DNA of 29,064 bases from Chara braunii (GCA_003427395.1 BFEA01000796.1:67440-96503); one strand, 5' to 3'. Counted from the first letter of the stretch, positions 1 to 9,990 are shown. Notes: generated by a model from the letters alone, not told the origin. Numbers and translations are program-made.

Positions 1-14
1 GGTTTAGGGTCTCC

Positions 15-49
15 TTTTTTTTTTTTTTTTTTTTCTTTTTTTTTTTTTT
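15..49. repeat. T-rich homopolymer tract
   Basis: A run of 35 bases is all T except for one C at 35. It could be the A tail of a minus-strand retroposon or a simple expansion. I found no target-site duplication around it, so I assign no origin. The DNA from 50 to 123 shows nothing else recognisable. Confidence 0.9.
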
Positions 50-123
50 GAAAGGCTAATTCTTGTAAGCCCAACCAATTCAATTACCTGTCAAATCTGG
101 ACAGGAGGGCCTTTCAGGCCTTT

Positions 124-270
124 TTAAACCACCAGTACTTGGGCGACGCCTTAGCGTTAACGCTACGCGATTTCCGCGGCCGGCGGGCCGTCAATAAATC
201 GAATCGACCGCGCTGCTTCGAGATTTGGGCGGCCAGCGCGGCGCGCAGTGCCCAAGTACTGGTGGTTTAA
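124..270. mobile_element. MITE-like element with TTAA ends, copy 1
   Basis: The ends form a perfect 17-bp terminal inverted repeat, ACCACCAGTACTTGGGC at 128-144 and its reverse complement at 250-266. Each end is bordered by TTAA (124-127 and 267-270). The interior is about 105 bp, GC-rich, and has no coding capacity. Short length, terminal inverted repeats and TTAA at both ends are what is expected of a non-autonomous cut-and-paste DNA transposon. TTAA target duplication is typical of the piggyBac superfamily, but the terminal bases are not the usual piggyBac CCY. A second element with nearly the same termini lies at 24077-24233, which supports a real family. Superfamily assignment is inference. 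Confidence 0.75.
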
Positions 271-637
271 TTGTCATTATAGTATTATGGGCAACCCCAT
301 AGCAGCCACATCGGTGCTCAAGCCTCCAACAAGGTAACATGCGGGTGGTCTCCTTGGACACATCTAGAAAAGTCTAGAAAAAGCGTTTTTTTTTGGTTTG
401 TTTTTTAAGCAGAAAGCCAGCTGGGCCTATATGAGGAGTGATATGAGTAGTCCTTTAGCTGGCTGCCCTAGTCTATTGGTGGGGGTACTCACCTGCTGGA
501 AACTGGGTCCGGCGCCCTTGACAAATATCCTGCCTCCTATTGTGTTGCAGAACGTCTTGTGGATATGTCCTTCGCCCCCCCTCATTCTACTCTGCATCAT
601 TTCTCAGATCAGCAATATTTCTGCTGGGTCCCATGGA
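271..637. other. no gene seen
   Basis: This stretch contains short T runs near 387-404 and no convincing coding sequence. One forward reading frame is open from 398 into the U2 copy, but its composition is not protein-like. Confidence 0.5.
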
Positions 638-770
638 ACAGCTACCACTCTTTTTTTTTTATGTGGCCCAATGGACCACAGATCAGATATTGAACTGATC
701 AGAACAGATACTACACTTGATCTATTTTTAGCCAAAAGGCCGAGAAAGGTATAAGACAGCTACCACTCTT
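638..770. repeat. 15-bp target-site duplication around the U2 copy
   Basis: ACAGCTACCACTCTT occurs at 638-652 and again at 756-770, exactly bracketing the U2 snRNA-derived sequence and its A tail. Its length and position fit target-primed reverse transcription by a LINE-encoded enzyme. Confidence 0.85.
653..752 (-). pseudogene. U2 snRNA retropseudogene (3'-truncated, A-tailed)
   Basis: Read on the minus strand, the sequence starts at 752 with the conserved U2 5' end (ATACCTTTCTCGGCCTTTTG). It continues through the branch-point recognition segment GTGTAGTATCTG and the stem-loop II region, ending after the GTGGTCC...GGGCCAC hairpin. An A run (T on the plus strand, to about 653) follows directly, where genuine U2 would have the Sm site and its 3' stem-loops. 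Five extra bases lie between GGCTA and GATCAAG compared with canonical U2. The 15-bp direct repeats on both sides show this is a reverse-transcribed copy and not a transcription unit; I see no upstream element or TATA of a plant snRNA promoter. It should not be functional because the Sm site and 3' half are missing. Confidence 0.88.
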
Positions 771-2426
771 CTTTTCTCTGATCAGCAAAATGGGTTGTTC
801 CGCAGCAGTTGAACAAAAATCTCTGTTTCTACTAGGTCTTGTGAGACAGCCTCTTCAGCCCATCTGCAGGCCCCCATGCAGGCAGAAAATTATCCCTAGC
901 TGTGCCTTTCACGGCCATCTGAGAGCTCTCTAGGGTGTCCCTGGAATGTCTCTGGCTGCTCTCTGGCTGCACTCTAGATGCGCTGGCCGAAGTTCCGTGC
1001 ACCTCCATTATTCTCCTCCGGACCATTGAGGTCTTACCAATGCCAGATGATGTGGTGAGAACAGGTAGGGAAAGTCTGAGGGCGGGTACAATGGTGTTGA
1101 TGCGTCCATCCTTGTCCAATCCTGGAATGTGAGCTGGTAGTCCGTCAATCTTGATCGTGTCTTGCTCCCTTCCTTGGCAGCCTTCCCATCTGATTGCTGT
1201 TATCCATCCTCCTTAGTCCCCTCCCAGCTATTCTTCGGAGAAGACTTCGATTTCTTGTTGGATATCATTGATCTTGTTGTACAGGTCTAGTTTAGCTTTG
1301 AGTTGTGTCCATGTGTTAGCTACTCGATCTATCTCAATTTGTTGTTGATAGTTTCCGTGCATTCCTCTCCCGCGAGGCGTACCCCTTCCCTTTCAAATGT
1401 GCATCTTTTCCGCTAGAGAGCCCAGAGGACTCAGAGGACTACTCCGCGTCCCAATGGGAATGTGTTAGCACAGCCATCTCCTTGCAGTGCTTGTCATGCG
1501 CCATACAATGGAGCCTGCCATTCCTTCCTAAGTTGGCACCAGATTCTGTCCCACCGGCGCCACATGAGGACTGCTCCGGGGCATGTGATACGAACCCACA
1601 CGGCCTGTGCACAGTTCCGTGCCCGCAGGAGGAAAGTCGATCAGAGTACGGGGTGTGGCCGAGGATTTTGGGCAAGGGGGTGAAATCCCAGGGCAAAAAC
1701 AGAATTTCCCGTTGTCGCACTTTTTTCTAGTCGTCCACTTCGGGCGACCGGAAAGCCAACAGGCTGTCACGCGGGATTTTGAGGATGATTGCAATAAATA
1801 AATAAATTAAATACAGCAGATCCTTTCCTGTTGTGTGCGTCCGGCTTCGAGCGAGACCCTTTAATTGCGTTTTTTGTCGGTCCCCGGTCTTATGAATTTT
1901 TTATTTTGATTCGGAACAGCAAAGATTATGCAATTGTTAATCATAAATTCTAGTGTGTCATGCATGTATCGATTTTGCGAATTTGCTAGCTTTGAGAACG
2001 TTGACAGAATCATAAGAGAATACAATCATCAAGCAAAGTCAATACAAATAAGAAAGACCAATGACTCAAGTCAAAGTCAAGAATAAATGAGGGAAAAATA
2101 AGAGCTCATAATAATTTAGGAAAACACAGTTGGAAGGGCTAGGCTGACACTTGTCATGAGTCCTCACTCATCCCTCTAGCCAACACGCGCCATCTCTCAT
2201 TTGGTTGTGCGTTTCCTGTGCCTTGATCCACGTCCCTGTACTCGCTGAGGTTGTGACATCTGAATATAGAACCACCTAAAACCTGCAAGCTCTGAACACT
2301 TTCATCCAAGTCCCATGATACGGAAATCAACCATAACACAAAACTCCTCCCACAATGTAGGGAGATATGGCTGAGAGAAAACCCCGCGCCTGAGATGCTC
2401 AAACTCAGATGACTCGGTCACTGCCT
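771..2426. other. no gene supported, apart from the ORF at 1228-1392
   Basis: Several overlapping short frames exist between 832 and 1800 on both strands, none with recognisable domains. An AATA-type run lies at about 1793-1808. The segment 2101-2426 shows nothing identifiable. Confidence 0.45.
1228..1392 (-). CDS. short RGRG/coiled-coil ORF, possible retrotransposon gag start
   Basis: A minus-strand frame of 54 codons follows a stop and ends at TAG (1228-1230). It opens with a basic Gly/Arg segment (KGRGTPRGRG), has a possible start Met at 1362, and then reads as an amphipathic helix with hydrophobic residues in heptad spacing (VANTWTQLKAKLDLYNKIND), ending acidic. The pattern of a basic RG-rich head followed by a coiled coil is common at the start of plant Ty3/gypsy gag proteins. 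It is too short and isolated to be sure. It could be a fragment of a decayed retroelement, and I recognise no cellular homologue. Confidence 0.3.
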   Translation of the reverse strand, partial: KGRGTPRGRGMHGNYQQQIEIDRVANTWTQLKAKLDLYNKINDIQQEIEVFSEE

Positions 2427-2852
2427 CTAATCAATCTCTGCAGGCGAGATATACCTCTTGGCTAGGTCAACCAGATCACCCCAACAAGAGTCATCTATGA
2501 GAATGAAAGGAACCAGAGACTTGGGGTAGTCAGTATAGAGCTTTGGTCTGAAGTTGTGAATCAGTTTGACACCACTCTCGTCAAGCTCCCTCTCTTTCTC
2601 TTCAAGGTACTTTACTGCTGAGATCCAAACTGTGCCAAAAAGATCATGAGTTTCATTGCCTTTCTTCACATACGGTCTCCGATCGTGGACAGTGCCGTCC
2701 GCGACTCGAGTGAGGACAACAAAGACTGACAGGTTCCCTTGCCTAAAGCCAACAACAGTGACATATTGGTATCAAAAGGCGTCATTGAGGGCAATCCTGT
2801 TAAGCTTGGTCAAAACTGACCCCTGGATGAGAAACAATTGAACTGTACTCAT
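2427..2852 (-). pseudogene. decayed protein-coding gene or exon of unknown function
   Basis: A minus-strand frame runs from ATG at 2852 to TAG at 2427 (141 codons), broken once by TGA at codon 27 (2774-2772). Both sides of the stop have protein-like composition. The first part is hydrophobic (MSTVQLFLIQGSVLTKLNRI), then a beta-like segment (YQYVTVVGF, NLSVFVVLTRV), then a charged helix (AVKYLEEKERELDESG) and a C-terminal part with FILIDDSCWGDLVDLAK. No signal peptide or known motif is seen. The stop could be a point mutation in a pseudogene or could fall in a small unrecognised intron. I do not recognise the family. A 134-bp tandem repeat begins about 30 bp upstream of the start. Confidence 0.45.
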
Positions 2853-2880
2853 GTGTCGAAGTGGATGTTAACACCGGTCT

Positions 2881-3166
2881 CAACGTGTTTTGACGAGAGC
2901 AAACTGATTGACACCGATCTTTGGAGCAACTGAGAATGGTTGAGTGTTAACCGACTGACTGAAACTCACGAGTAACTCGAATCATTAGATGTTTGCTGAA
3001 AATAGTTGGTCACTCAACGTATTTTGACGAGAACAAACTGATTGACACTGATCTTTGGATGTCTCTTATACACATCTAGATGTGTATAAGAGACAGGTGT
3101 TAACCGACTGCCTGAAACTCACCAGTAACTCGAATCATTAGATGTTTGCTGAAAATAGTTGGTCAC
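2881..3166. repeat. 134-bp tandem duplication, two copies
   Basis: Unit 1 (2881-3014) and unit 2 (3015-3166) share start CAACGT(G/A)TTTTGACGAGA and end ATAGTTGGTCAC with only a few substitutions. Unit 2 lacks the ~18 bp that in unit 1 lie between ATCTTTGG and GTGTTAACCG, and carries an adapter sequence at that position. The duplication may therefore be partly real and partly an assembly product. Confidence 0.85.
3060..3096. other. Nextera mate-pair junction adapter (assembly contamination)
   Basis: The 37 bases are two Tn5 mosaic ends back to back: the reverse complement of AGATGTGTATAAGAGACAG (lacking its first base) at 3060-3077, then AGATGTGTATAAGAGACAG at 3078-3096. This head-to-head arrangement is the circularisation junction adapter of Nextera mate-pair libraries and is not known as a natural plant sequence. 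It should be treated as an artefact, with the join across it unverified. Confidence 0.95.
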
Positions 3167-5581
3167 AGAATGTTGATCACTTGATTGTGAATTGAGAAAA
3201 ACTGTCAATTTTTCGAGTAGTGTTTGACTAACCAGAATGTTGTTAAGAAAGGTTGGTGTTCTTTGTATTCACTTGAATCTGGCGTTGACCTTTTCCACCA
3301 TCTCTAGAGATGAACCGATGTTGTGCAGTTTGTCGTTACTGTCATGAAACTGAAAAACGTATTCAATATATTTCCTTTCTCAAACTCTACTAATTGTTCA
3401 TCCCCTCAAAATTTGCTTGTCGTTTTCCATGTTTCGAATTGCTTCTACCTCCCGAGTCCCAACCCTCATGTTTATTTTGGTTGATGATGCTTTTAACCAC
3501 TAATATTTCAGCATCCTTCATATTTTCCCTTGTCCATTTCAAGATGATAACTTAAGAACTGAGAGGAAAGAGAGGGGATGACTGACAGTCTTGGCGAACT
3601 GCCTGCAACAGGAGGAGATAAGCAACTTGTGCCGCTCAAGTGTTGTATAGGGCTCAGTCAAGTTGGCTCCGGCCATGTTTTCTGTGCGGAAACACAGTGA
3701 AAACCGAAACAAGCCCATGTGCCACAACATAGCTAACTTGGTCAGGTTCGGTCATGCACCCATCTCGAGATTTTATACTTCATGGCGAGTGCAAAAGGCT
3801 AGCTGTCACTGATCACAAGTCTAGGAAGAACCATGTGCCCTCTCCCGCCAATAATGATAACCTTTTTGCCCCAACCAATGTTTTCAAAAACCAGTGCTTC
3901 TGAAAATCAATGTTTTCCCCAAGTGTCTTCCATCTATCCAGACTCTTCATGAGTCCTCCTTGAACAACTGAAAGGTGTCTCTACCCTACAACTCCGAGAA
4001 AATGTTAAGACTTATAATTAGATTTTTTAGGTACTCATATGATCGAGGGTATTGACAACCGATCCAGGTGTCTTCAGAGTGAGCCTCAATAGGTTGGTCC
4101 CAACCCAGGGGGGACCAGAAAATGAGTTTGTACAGACCGAATGATTCCATCTCAAGTTAAGCACTCACTACAGGCAAAGCGAGTGAGATTACCGAGGGTC
4201 ACTGCATTCCACCCTTTTTCCACCCAATTCTTGACAGTTTGTCTTTTGTTAAGAATCAGATAAGATGACCAGGCGATAAAGCCTTCCACATAGGAGTACG
4301 AAATCACCAATCAGATAAGAAAGGATTAATTTCTCTCGCAGAACGAAGACACAACCGAGCGCAGCCTCAGTTCAAGTGTAACAAGAGAGGTTATCGTATA
4401 GAATCCTACGTAGAACACATCTAAACTAGAGCGACTATGTCTGGTCATGGAGCTAGGCAACGGCAGACATTCTGCGGTTAGCCTCAAAAGTCGTTCCTGA
4501 AAATGCTGACCTATTTGTCGAAAGTTAATTGCAACCCGGTTTTGGTGATCGATTGAGCCGCGCTCGCCCTGTATACTAAGTAAGCAGGGCTCACTATTGA
4601 CTCGGAGCATGGTTCTTCTGTTGTTAGCTTGCCACCGATCTCAGCAATAAGTCACCATTAAGCGTTCTTGCTACATATCAGATATATCCTATATAAGATG
4701 CCTACAAGGCCCCGTTGGAAGCTCAAATGAATATTCCCCGTACTGACCTGCAGCTTAGTATGAAGGGATCTCAACGTAGCTCAAGAGTGGCCCTACAATC
4801 CATTTCGAGCCCATGGGATGTGTCTGCCATATCAACAGGTGTCCACAACCTATTCTCTGTTTAACAGGGCTAACTCGTTCTTTGGACAGCAACGCATTTT
4901 TGTCGTGCTAGTAAAGTTTCGGAGTGCGCTTGAATTGTCATCCTCGGTCAGCATTTATACGTTCGTAATTGGGTAATTTTCGCACCTATTTCATAACATA
5001 GAGGAAGTGAAGTTATTTTCGAGTTTTGCTTTGTTCGGTAACCAGTACAAAAAAGTCACATGTGCGGAAGTTGGCAGTCTGCTTTAGGAGAGTAGTCGTT
5101 CCATACTCACCTCTCTTCTCAATCAGGCTTTTCTAGATTAGTATTCAATCCACCGAGTACCGATGAATGTTAGTCCCCATCAAGCAGGGATTTTGCAATC
5201 AAGTAAGTTATTATTCTCAGTTGTCGTTTCCTTCCCCCGCGGCTCATTACTCAGTCTTATTCTAAGATTGGTCTCGTTTGCGTGCTCTGAAAGCAGCCCG
5301 AGTGATGAGTTAAGTTGTGGATATCTTCTGCAGGCTCGAATGGGCGCTTATAATTTAGCACTCCCTTATGAACGCATACAAACTGGTATGGTCTCTTGCA
5401 AGTACCTGAAGGGTTGTTCAGTCATGAGCGTATACAACCATTCGAGTACCTGGGGACTCACTCAGTCACAAATTCACAAGACTGCGCGAGTTTCTGTGGA
5501 CTCGTGGGACTCGCGTGATCACGAGCTCATACGACTTCACGCGGTCCTTCGAGCTTGGAGTCTCTGGAGACTCAAAGCTTA
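3167..5581. other. 2.4 kb without a supportable gene
   Basis: The composition is mixed and no frame shows a recognisable domain. The longest frame (5163-5588, plus strand, 141 codons) has no protein-like features that I can defend, and its 3' part is full of short GACTC/GAGTC repeats. I see no RNA gene. Confidence 0.5.
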
Positions 5582-5659
5582 TTGTTAAACTCACCTTTGC
5601 CAGGTTAATAAAAATTATGTATTATTATTTACCGTCCCAAGGTAAATAGAGTTTAACAA
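5582..5659. repeat. short inverted repeat (11-bp arms, ~56-bp interior)
   Basis: TTGTTAAACTC at 5582-5592 is repeated in inverse orientation at 5649-5659. The AT-rich interior also holds TTTACC and GGTAAA. It could be a very small MITE or a transcript hairpin. I cannot identify a clear target-site duplication. Confidence 0.45.
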
Positions 5660-8639
5660 CGCCATTCAATGCGTCAACCTGTCAAATCACGTGCAAGAAA
5701 CCTTCACATAAGTAAAATTGAAATAAGGTCAGGATGAAAGCATTCTTGTACAAAGTTATTTGAAGCCTTGTCTTATACGAGTCTCAATTAGCAGTCCAAC
5801 TTCCCCAAAGCCTCGTCATCATCGTTCAAACCTGCCATCATGTTCATCCCTTACCCCTTCCTCTGCACCCTGATCGCTCTAATGCTCAATCTTGTACTTT
5901 CCAGATCGACCAGGAAAATACCACACTCGTTTGGCCTACGCTTATAGAGGTGAGGAATGATCTGAATATTTTTGCCAGGGTCTTAAAACGCTAGCACGGT
6001 GACAGCCAGATCAGGATCAACTATGGTTTCACGAGCCGGTACAGTGGTTGTGACGTCCAGATCGACGGTAGAAATAGCGTGAGGAGAGGAAGCATCGATC
6101 AATGAGGATTTGCTTAAGGTTCCCGTTAACGTCAGTCAACCCTGTGATCTTGCGAAACTGGCGATGAGTCTTTGATTCGGACTTGGCGGCTTCCTAGCTA
6201 TTGTACCCTCGCTAGCTTACTGTTATCACATGCAGTGCTGGTGCTACTCAGGGAAAATCGGTAATACAACACGTATATGAGCCCTGCAACTCCGTACTCG
6301 ACGAAAACAACGGTCATGAAGAAGGCAAACACCCACTATACTGGCATCATCAGTAAGCCTGTCCCCACACTGTGACAGGGAGGAAGCGTACGGTCACGAT
6401 CTAGCAAGAGTTGCATAAGGAAGCAGATCCAACCAACCAATTACGAGCCCGCTCACGTCTTGCCAGGCGCGCTGCTAGTAGATCCCTCATGCACCATTCT
6501 CGGCCTCGTCATCTAGGCAATAAAAAAACATGTGCTACGTAAGTAGTGAAGGTTTGCAATGTCAAGTACGACGTACAAAACACTCCCCCTCATCAATGTC
6601 CATCTTCGCAGAACATCAAAACGTTTCGCAAAGATCCCCGCTGTAACGCGACCACCCCCACGGATAGAGACAAGTGTTCATACAAGCAGGTTGTACCGAG
6701 CATGCTGGAGCCTCGAGGATCGCCTAGTCCGCCTCAACACAATCACGGAGCATTTCCCCCTTTTCTCCTCCCCTCGTCTCTCTCGAAGGAGCGGCTCGCT
6801 AGCGAAAGGCAAAGGTCACCCGCAAGAAGTGGTTGATGTCAACGAGGGAGGAAACTCGCCTGTCATCACCCTGATGATTCTGTCATGGTAACATCCTCTG
6901 TTCGCTAGCACTTCGTCCACATATGATTGAATGGCCCTCGCTGAAACATGGTTGAAGATAAGTCGATTGTTAGTGCGTGACGCACGCCCCACGTGAGTGA
7001 CGACCTGAGACTCTCCATTGCTGAGGCGCGTGATTGCCGACCAACCAATGACGATGAAAAAGATGATCATTACTCTATGAGGTGAGTGACGTCAATAGGA
7101 GCTTTTCCTCTCTCTCTCCAATTGCGCATCACATAAACACGTAGTCCCCTCTCACTCTATCTCGTTGTCCAACGATGATCTAGTAGACCTTTACTCAAAG
7201 TGCCCGCCTCTAGGCCACCGATGACGTCAATGCGTCTGACTTCTGCGCGTACTCTCTCTCGTCCCCTCCTTTCGGTCGTGTCTGGCACTCCGTAACCACC
7301 TCGCGTCCTTGGTCTCGCTGCCCTCGCGAGCTGGCCTCTGGCCGTCTTCCACAGGCTCAGTCGGCGGGTGGTCCCGCCGCCACTAGTCCACTTGCCAGGA
7401 CTAGGTTTCCGTGCCCAGGTCGCTAGCTTCGCTTTTTGCCTCAGTGTCCCAGTCCAAGTGTTGCTGCTCCTGCTCCGCGGTATGTGTTGAAGTCACTGCC
7501 TCCAGGTACGATATGGTCACCTTCACCTCGTCTGTGACCCCGTCCCTCCTGCATCTTCTCTTGGCCCGGTCTAAGTCTCCTTGATGGCCAATTGTAGCCT
7601 CTAATCTGCTCTCATCTCCTCCTCCTTTCCCCCTTTAACATTTATCTTCAGCCTTGCCTCTTGATTGCAATGGTTGTAGTCCAAGATGGCAGTCACCCTC
7701 GGGCGATCTTCCGATATCCTCTCCCACCTCCAGAGGAATTGGAAATACCTTGGCCTATAGCCATACAACCCGTTGTTGCGCACCATAGTTAAGCCCCTCT
7801 AAATGAATAGCGTGGGTCACCAGGCTACCGACTTCCGAAACAGCCCGGGCTTAACACTCCGCACACGCGCACGCAGACGGACTGCATCACGTCCGCCCTG
7901 CTGCTCAAGGCAGCCCAAGCCCGACCACACACGTATGAGCACGCAGACTACCTATCAATGGCTCACCCCAGACCACCCACATCAACGCAACGAGGCCTCC
8001 CGTGCTCAGCCACTGGCCAGTTGCCGGTAGGGCCTCTCTTACCTCTTATGAGCTTTTCCCTTACCGCAATCCCCGAGTTCTAAACGAGGGACTCGAATGA
8101 CTTTCAAAACGAGTCATAGCATCAGCTTCCACTGTTAGTCACTAATCACTGTCTCAGGTGTGAAGCGACCGTAGGCTTGATGAGGCGGTCCCATAACGGA
8201 ATACCCATGGGCGCTTCCCCCCCCTCAAAACGTGTCGCTGGTCTACCCCTGATGGGTAGTCGTTGTCGACCGGTGGTACGGATCTGCCGGCCTGCGGATC
8301 CGACCCGGCGACCCTGTATCCTGCCCGCGTCTGTCACCCGCGGGAGGGTCGATTCCGGGCACCTGTAACCTGCAAGAAAACGATCAGGTCAAATCACACA
8401 ACATAGACTGACGTAAATTGAGGGTCCATCGGACAAGAAGCTCGGAGACCACTGTTTGGGAGAAATAAAAAGTGTAATTTCATTTAGTCAAAAATAATGG
8501 GGTGTGCGACATTATTCCCAAACCGTGAGATAAGTCCCTCGCCCAGTTCGGGGAAGTCTGTTTGAGTCCCAACTGATCTCACTGACAACCTAGGGCGAAT
8601 CCTTCGCCCGATAGGGTATCTTCGATAGCGGGCCCGTCT
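5660..8639. other. 3 kb without a supportable gene
   Basis: Minus-strand frames near 5900-6140 and 6816-7070 have stretches of plausible composition but contain stops or lack motifs. 7090-7170 and 7250-7340 are CT-rich. A small perfect hairpin (CTACCC / GGGTAG) lies at 8243-8259. A GGGTCGATTCC motif at 8346-8356 resembles a tRNA B box, but the arms around it do not pair as a T arm. Confidence 0.45.
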
Positions 8640-8980
8640 ACGTGCGGCCCCCTTCACCCCGATCCCGATCGCACGCAGGTACGTGCTGACGTGCACAGCC
8701 GCTCACGCGTCCCGATCTCGTCCCTGCGTGTGGGTGCGCGTGCGTGCGCTCGCGCACGCGGCTGCGCGCGCCCCCCTTCACCCCGATCCCGATTGCGCGG
8801 AGGTGCGCGCCACCCCTATTCCCGACTGCGCAGAAGTGCGCGCTACTGCCCCGTGTCTCCACGACCCCCGATCCCGACTGCTCAGAGGTGCGGGCGACTG
8901 CCCCGCAGCTCCGCGACCTCAGATCCCGACTGCGCGAAGGTGCGCGCGACTGCCCCGCAGCTCCGCAATGACTGCGTGTG
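8640..8980. repeat. CpG-rich minisatellite, ~52-bp unit
   Basis: A unit beginning CCCGA(T/C)TGCGC(G/A)GA(A/G)GTGCGCGC recurs at about 8788, 8821, 8873 and 8924, spaced 33, 52 and 51 bp. More diverged material (CCCCCTTCACCCCGATCCCGA) occurs at 8647 and 8771. The 52-bp units also share GACTGCCCCGCAGCTCCGCGAC. Because 52 is not a multiple of 3, all frames look repetitive, so the overlapping open frames here are by-products of high GC and not genes. Confidence 0.75.
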
Positions 8981-9420
8981 GTTGTGCGCTCCCTGTTCCC
9001 GACTCCGTGCTCGTCCGCAGGCGACCGTGAGCAGCGGCCCGTTCCGGGATCTGTGCGAATGCGCGTGTGATCGTGCGCGGTTGCGTGCTCTCTCTCCCTG
9101 GCTCTATGTGCGTGCCCGGCTGGACACGGCGACCCGACTCCCCGCGGATGCACGTGTGATTGCCCGTGACTGCATGCTCTTTCGTTCCGGCTCCGCTCGC
9201 GTCCGCGGCAATTTGATCTGCGCGGTCGAGCGCATTGTGCACGAATGCTCGTGCGTGTTCGCTGCTGCGTGTGTCTACACGCGCCCGATTTGGATAGTGC
9301 GTCCGAACGTGTGAGTACGCGAGTGTGTGCGCAGCAATGAGTGAGCGTGGCCCTTCCCCCTCGGTCGCGCGCAGTCGCGCACTACCGCGCGCGCTCAAGG
9401 CACTCCAATCTCGTTGACAC
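8690..9420. other. CpG island-like block with Z-DNA-prone run
   Basis: CpG dinucleotides are far denser here than in flanking DNA. 8729-8772 is largely alternating purine-pyrimidine (GTGCGCGTGCGTGCGC followed by GCGCACGCGGC), which favours Z-DNA, and its two halves can also pair as a hairpin. In a repeat-rich genome where methylation erodes CpG, retention suggests an unmethylated or recently arrived segment. That is inference. Confidence 0.45.
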
Positions 9421-9533
9421 ACCCCGGTGCATATAGCTATGGCTTACCTCCTTCCTCCCTCTGTTCTTTCCGTGGTGCGTCCTCACCGTTGGTGCGCCCG
9501 AATGTGTGGCCTGTGGTGCGTCCGTAAGTGTGC
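9297..9533. repeat. degenerate GTGCGTCCGNANGTGTG repeats
   Basis: Related 17-19 bp motifs occur at 9297-9313, 9491-9509 and 9515-9533, with partial copies at 9474-9484 and 9564-9590. They look like the worn remains of an earlier tandem repeat at the edge of the CpG-rich block. Confidence 0.45.
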
Positions 9534-9599
9534 CTTTCCCACTCTTGAGCTCCCGTTGTACGCTCGTTAGTACGCATCTCCAAGTGTGCATCCCCGAAA

Positions 9600-9990
9600 G
9601 TCCCCTCTCCTTGGGCCCAGTTGGGCTTATAAAGTTTGTTGGGCCCACCTCCACGAGGCTCCAGCAACCCAGTGTGTCGCTGGTGTCGAGAACTTTGCAG
9701 CGCCCCGGTGTCGTGGCTCCCTCGAGCTTGTATACGGGCCTGTTTGGGCCCCCGAACGGTTTTTTTAGCGAAAGGGGCCTTCTTGTTGGGTACTGGGCCT
9801 TTTGCAGCGACCCGATACCAAGGCTCATGTCGAACCTAGGCCCAACCTACCTGGCCCCTGTGGTCCCCATACAGAAAGGTACCTGGTCTTGTCAAATTCC
9901 ATAGGGCCCAAACCTGGAAATAAGGTTGCGGCCCAAACTCTGAAATTAATAAATCTGTGTCCCGAAACCCCTTTTGCTGGCTTTAGGCCC
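9600..9990. other. GGCC/GGGCCC-rich stretch
   Basis: About a dozen GGCC-containing motifs (TTGGGCCC, TAGGCCCA, AGGGCCCAAA and similar) lie within 390 bp, well above chance. GGCCCA/TGGGCC is the core of plant site II (TCP-binding) elements, so this may be promoter DNA. No downstream gene can be shown. Confidence 0.4.
9611..9646 (+). promoter_or_regulatory. possible promoter: TATA flanked by site II motifs
   Basis: TTATAAAG at 9628-9635 sits between TTGGGCCC (9611), TTGGGC (9621) and TGGGCCC (9640). Site II plus TATA is a known plant promoter arrangement. No convincing ORF starts downstream, so the call is tentative. Confidence 0.25.

Noticed and set aside
1-10. TTTAGGG telomere unit at the left edge
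   Set aside because: There is only one unit, with no array. It does not indicate a telomere.
5163-5588. 141-codon plus-strand ORF
   Set aside because: No domain is seen, composition is not protein-like and the 3' half is made of short GACTC/GAGTC repeats. Probably chance.
6546-6891. Two overlapping ORFs in different frames
   Set aside because: Neither has motifs, and overlapping frames of similar length indicate chance openness.
8290-8370. tRNA gene suggested by GGGTCGATTCC
   Set aside because: The presumed T arm does not pair and no A box or acceptor stem can be placed.
8638-9314. Long open frames (up to 207 codons) on both strands
   Set aside because: They fall on a CpG-rich minisatellite whose unit is not a multiple of 3. 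High GC and few stop codons explain the openness, and the products are repetitive Arg/Pro/Ala sequence.
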